Origin: Clostridia bacterium
GTDB lineage: Bacteria > Bacillota > Clostridia > Oscillospirales > CAG-272
NCBI GenBank assembly: GCA_017463445.1
Contig: JAFTPF010000073.1
Location: 1-49,308 of the forward strand
Length of the DNA stretch: 49,308 bases
Reading direction: 5' to 3'
A program made the translations under genes and the position numbers. This document shows positions 47,007 through 49,308 of the stretch, in pieces (the first letter of the stretch is position 1; every line of letters starts with the position of its first letter). The notes below the pieces were generated by a model. The model ran no database searches. It saw only the letters and a program-made list of their open reading frames with translations, and was not told the DNA's origin.

Positions 47007-47339
47007 ATGAAAAATTCCCTGTCAGAAAAACCAATCGACTAAAGAATTACGATTACAGCCGACCGGGAGCGTATTTTATTACTATTTGTACTGCAAATCG
47101 ACAGAACTATTGCTGGAGCACTGTAGGGGCGCGCATTGCGCGTCCCTACAATGTTCCCCTCGATTGATACGGTGATATGTCAGATGAAGGGGTATATATC
47201 GAAGCGAATAGGGAGATCAATCTGGCAGAAATTATATCATGATCATGTTGTAAGAGGTCGAGATGATTATGAAGAGATTGCAAAATATATTTATGAAAAT
47301 CCTTTGCGATGGCAAGAGGATTGTTTTTATAATGAGTAA
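47003..47339 (+). pseudogene. RAYT (REP-associated tyrosine transposase) remnant
   Basis: The 5' part (54 codons) begins RKTNRLKNYDYSRPGAYFITICTANR, the characteristic RAYT/IS200-like start, then reads VGARIARPYNVPLD and stops at 47165. The 3' end, in another frame, gives VPSIDTVICQMKGYISKRIGRSIWQKLYHDHVVRGRDDYE and ends KYIYENPLRWQEDC, the RAYT C-terminus. The middle, with the HUH (His-x-His) motif and catalytic Tyr region, is missing. A family B hairpin (47122-47150) lies in the gene exactly at the VGARIARPYN codons, at the junction. AAAGGAG precedes the start. Confidence 0.88.
47122..47150 (+). repeat. Family B repeat, copy 4, inside the RAYT remnant
   Basis: TGTAGGGGCGCGC (47122-47134), loop ATT, GCGCGTCCCTACA (47138-47150): a stem with one G-T pair. 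It is read in frame as VGARIARPY. It suggests the family B repeats are the REP sites of this transposase family. Confidence 0.85.
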
Positions 47340-47355
47340 AGCATAGGCAAACAAA

Positions 47356-47386
47356 AATCGGGAGACTGTTCACAAGTCTCCCGATT
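47356..47386 (-). terminator. Terminator of the LUD-domain gene
   Basis: AATCGGGAGACT (47356-47367) and AGTCTCCCGATT (47375-47386), a 12-bp stem, followed on the minus strand by TTTTTG; seven bases after the stop at 47393. Confidence 0.88.
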
Positions 47387-47392
47387 AATCAC

Positions 47393-47998
47393 TCAATACC
47401 CCAACTCTTCCTCCACCAGAACGACCTCAAAATCCCCGCCGAGGGGTGCTTCCCACAGCACCGACAGGGAGCGGCAGATGCGGTCGGGCGAGGAGCAGTC
47501 GTAGCAGCGATCCGCGTGGACGGCGCAGGGGGTCTTTTTCCCCAGCCGCTGTGCGTTCAAAGGAGCGGCGATGTTGCGGGCGCGGTGGAGCGCGCTCTCG
47601 TAATCGGGGGCGATCTTATTCACACCCGCCACCAGATACACCTTTTCATGACCGTAGAGGATCGCCGCCACCCGATTGCAGGTAGCGTCGATGTTGACGA
47701 TCTCGCCCGTCTCGGCAACGCCGTTCACCGAGGAGAGGTAGACCTCGGTCGCATTCGCCTCGGTGCGCAGATCGGCAACCGTTTTGCCCTCGGGAATGCG
47801 CCAATGCCAGCGGACGTCGTTGTGGAGGGCGAGCTTTTCGTACAGCCCCAGCTGATCCAGCGTTACCGATCCGCCCAGTCCTACGGTCTTGCCGTCAATC
47901 TCGGCGTCCAGATAGGCGGCAGCCTCCACAGCGGTGGAAAAGCAGGAGACTTTGTAGCCCAGGCGGGTCAGATTAGCGGTGATTTTGGTGAGATCCAT
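47393..47998 (-). CDS. LUD domain protein (DUF162, LutC-like)
   Basis: 201 residues of the lactate-utilisation-associated LUD family, which otherwise includes LutB/LutC. Family segments: GKTVGLGGSVTLDQLGLYEKLA, NATEVYLSSVNGVAETGEIVNIDATCNRVAAILYG, VYLVAGVNKIAPDYESALHRARNIAAPLNAQRL. The C-terminus has four Cys (CYDCSSPDRICRSLSVLW plus an earlier Cys), a metal-site arrangement common in stand-alone LUD proteins. The exact activity is unknown. GGAGG precedes the ATG. No lutA or lutB lies nearby. It is divergent from fruK. Confidence 0.85.
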   Translation of the reverse strand: MDLTKITANLTRLGYKVSCFSTAVEAAAYLDAEIDGKTVGLGGSVTLDQLGLYEKLALHNDVRWHWRIPEGKTVADLRTEANATEVYLSSVNGVAETGEIVNIDATCNRVAAILYGHEKVYLVAGVNKIAPDYESALHRARNIAAPLNAQRLGKKTPCAVHADRCYDCSSPDRICRSLSVLWEAPLGGDFEVVLVEEELGY

Positions 47999-48101
47999 AA
48001 TCGTCCTCCGAAATGCACATAAGATTTCCTATATTATACCGCGCACCAATGATTTTGTCAATCCCCGCCACCGCTTGGGGAAATTTTTTTGCGCGAAATG
48101 C

Positions 48102-48129
48102 TTGACATTTCGAAAAAATCGGCAATAAT
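48102..48129 (+). promoter_or_regulatory. fruK promoter
   Basis: TTGACA (48102-48107) and AATAAT (48124-48129), 16-bp spacer, 34 bp before the ATG. Confidence 0.7.
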
Positions 48130-48163
48130 AGAAGCAGAAGAATGATTTACACAGGAGCAAGTT

Positions 48164-49075
48164 ATGATCTATACCGTAACCTTAAACCCCGCAATCGACT
48201 ATATCCTCCGCACCCCGCCCCTGGAGACGGGCGAGGTTAACCGCACTTCGGGCGAAGAACTGCTCTACGGTGGCAAAGGCATCAACGTGTCTGTGATCCT
48301 TTCCCGATTGGAGGTGCAGACGGTTGCCATGGGCTTCGTGGCAGGCTTTACCGGTGACGCACTGGTGGAGATGGTACGGCAGGCGGGGGTGGACAGCGAT
48401 CTGATCCCGCTCAAGGAAGGCAACACCCGCATCAACGTAAAGCTGTGGGGGAGCGACGGCGCCATCACCGAGGTCAACGCCCGGGGACCTGTCATCGACG
48501 GCGAGGCGATGGAGACCTTCTACCGTAAGATCGCCCGGCTGACTGAAGAAGACACCCTTGTGCTGGCGGGCAGCGTGCCCGATTCGCTCCCACGCGACAT
48601 CTACCGACAGATCCTCGAGCGCATCTCCGACCACGGCGTGCGGACGGTGGTGGATGCCACAGGCGATCTCTTATTGAATGTGCTGGCGTACCGTCCCTTC
48701 CTGATCAAGCCCAATCGCGCCGAGCTGGAGGAGGTAGTGGGCAGACCGCTCCCCGACGATGCCGCCATCGAAGAAGCAGCGCGTCAGCTCCAAGGAAAAG
48801 GCGCGCGGAACGTCCTCGTTTCGCTGGGCGGTGACGGCGCGCTGCTCTTAGACGAAGACGGAACCGTCCACCGCGCCGCGGCGATGTGTAAGAAGGCGGT
48901 CTATACCGTGGGCGCGGGCGACTCTATGGTGGCGGGATTCCTTGCCGGTGTGGACAATGGGAAGGGCTACGAATATGCCCTCCGGCTGGGCACCGCCTGC
49001 GGCAGTGCTACGGCAGGCGCGGAAGGACTGGCGACTAGGGAGGAGATCGAAAATTTGTTAAGGGAACCTTTCTGA
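48164..49075 (+). CDS. fruK: 1-phosphofructokinase (PfkB family)
   Basis: Phosphorylates fructose 1-phosphate (or tagatose 6-phosphate) with ATP. 303 residues, normal length. PfkB family marks: MIYTVTLNPAIDYILRTPPL with the Asp that binds sugar, GGKGINVSVILSRLE, LVLAGSVPDSLPRD, and the C-terminal signature TVGAGDSMVAGFLAGVDNG with the catalytic Asp. CAGGAGC precedes the ATG. The usual partners (FruR-type DeoR regulator before, fructose PTS after) are not in the window, so the substrate is less certain. The last five codons and stop lie in hairpin I of repeat A9. Confidence 0.9.
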   Translation: MIYTVTLNPAIDYILRTPPLETGEVNRTSGEELLYGGKGINVSVILSRLEVQTVAMGFVAGFTGDALVEMVRQAGVDSDLIPLKEGNTRINVKLWGSDGAITEVNARGPVIDGEAMETFYRKIARLTEEDTLVLAGSVPDSLPRDIYRQILERISDHGVRTVVDATGDLLLNVLAYRPFLIKPNRAELEEVVGRPLPDDAAIEEAARQLQGKGARNVLVSLGGDGALLLDEDGTVHRAAAMCKKAVYTVGAGDSMVAGFLAGVDNGKGYEYALRLGTACGSATAGAEGLATREEIENLLREPF

Positions 49076-49133
49076 AGAAAGGTTCCCTTAAACCCTCCAA
49101 AGACTTTTATAGAGGCGGCAAATGCTTGCCGCC
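49058..49133 (+). repeat. Family A repeat, copy A9, overlapping the fruK 3' end
   Basis: Hairpin I is TTAAGGGAACCTTTCT (49058-49073), loop GA, AGAAAGGTTCCCTTAA (49076-49091). The linker is ACCCTCCAAAGACTTTTATA, and hairpin II is GGCGGCAAATGCTTGCCGCC (49114-49133). The loop supplies the TGA stop of fruK. Confidence 0.9.
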
Positions 49134-49170
49134 TTCAGTCTGTCGATAAAGTATAAATTTAGAATGCCGC

Positions 49171-49200
49171 CAGCCAAGGAATGGGGTAGGAGGTCTGGAG
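49171..49200 (+). repeat. Family C partial repeat, copy C3
   Basis: CAGCCAAGGAATGGGGTAGG followed by AGGTCTGG resembles the start of copies C1 and C2. The TTCGGCG part is missing. Confidence 0.45.
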
Positions 49201-49224
49201 GAAGGTCTTTTTCGACACGCCGCA

Positions 49225-49303
49225 GCCCCGAAAGTATTTGCGGGGCTTTATAGAAATTTTGGGATCCAACCCCTTTTTCAAAAGGGATTGGTCGCCGAAG
49301 GCG
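49225..49303 (-). repeat. Family A repeat, copy A10, at the right edge
   Basis: On the minus strand: small stem CGCC-TTC-GGCG (49293-49303), hairpin I CCAA.CCCTTTT/AAAAGGG.TTGG (49266-49291), linker, and hairpin II GCCCCG...CGGGGC (49225-49246). It resembles A4 closely and would lie behind a minus-strand gene that ends just outside the window. Confidence 0.85.
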
Positions 49304-49308
49304 AAACA

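Overview
The window looks like a chromosomal segment from a low-redox, fermentative member of the Clostridia (Bacillota), most like an uncultured gut Oscillospirales/Ruminococcaceae lineage. This is inferred from gene content only: a T-box leader, DUF6514 and DUF4321 proteins, type III glutamine synthetase, rubrerythrins with an N-terminal rubredoxin domain, U32 peptidase-like protein, ThiI without rhodanese domain, strong AGGAGG-type ribosome binding sites and TTGACA-17-TATAAT promoters. No rRNA, tRNA, CRISPR array or intact transposase was seen.

Layout. 1-8.8 kb is mostly minus-strand housekeeping: ruvC - frameshifted GNAT - ruvA, a DUF6514 protein, a Thr/Pro-rich surface protein, gpsA, then a compact run U32 - DUF4321 - maf - nth - cinA with several overlapping genes. 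8.9-11.4 kb reads plus: transglutaminase-like lipoprotein and thiI. 11.6-15.4 kb reads minus: resB - resC(ccsB) cytochrome c maturation genes and a solute-binding-like lipoprotein. 15.7-20.2 kb reads plus: a clan-D (GH36-like) glycosidase, a MITE-like nested palindrome, a cysteine T-box leader, cysE and cysS. 20.3-24.6 kb holds two separate ECF sigma/membrane-protein modules on the minus strand. 24.9-27.3 kb: a lipid kinase and a NodB-like protein. 27.6-32.0 kb is nitrogen assimilation on the plus strand (gdhA, glnN) with a nonsense-mutated kinase between. 32.1-37.3 kb: an RCC1-repeat membrane protein, a WecG/TagA glycosyltransferase, rnhA and an LCP protein. 37.5-42.8 kb: a CDP-alcohol phosphatidyltransferase, a GH76-like lipoprotein and a 986-residue multidomain surface protein.

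43.0-47.3 kb is the most unusual part. A promoter with a near-perfect PerR box precedes a rubrerythrin and then a 402-residue fusion that joins flavin reductase, two rubredoxins and a rubrerythrin diiron domain, which would be a whole electron chain to peroxide in one polypeptide. Right after it an A+T-richer island begins: a bacteriocin/RiPP-like precursor with a Nif11-like leader and Gly-Gly-Gly cleavage site, a short 3' remnant of a further rubrerythrin copy, a DUF4177 protein, a zinc-ribbon membrane protein divergent from an XRE regulator with an array of palindromic operators, and a decayed RAYT (REP-associated transposase). LUD-domain and 1-phosphofructokinase genes close the window.

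Three dispersed repeat families run through the intergenic space. Family A is a two-hairpin module, with both stems varying in sequence but keeping their pairing, usually sitting directly behind a stop codon and reading in the direction of that gene (about ten copies). Family B is a short GTAGGGGC...GYCCCTAC hairpin, also found inside the RAYT remnant, which suggests it is the REP partner of that transposase. Family C is a longer mosaic with CTTCGGCGTTTGAG. Together with the MITE-like palindrome they account for most of the gene-free sequence.
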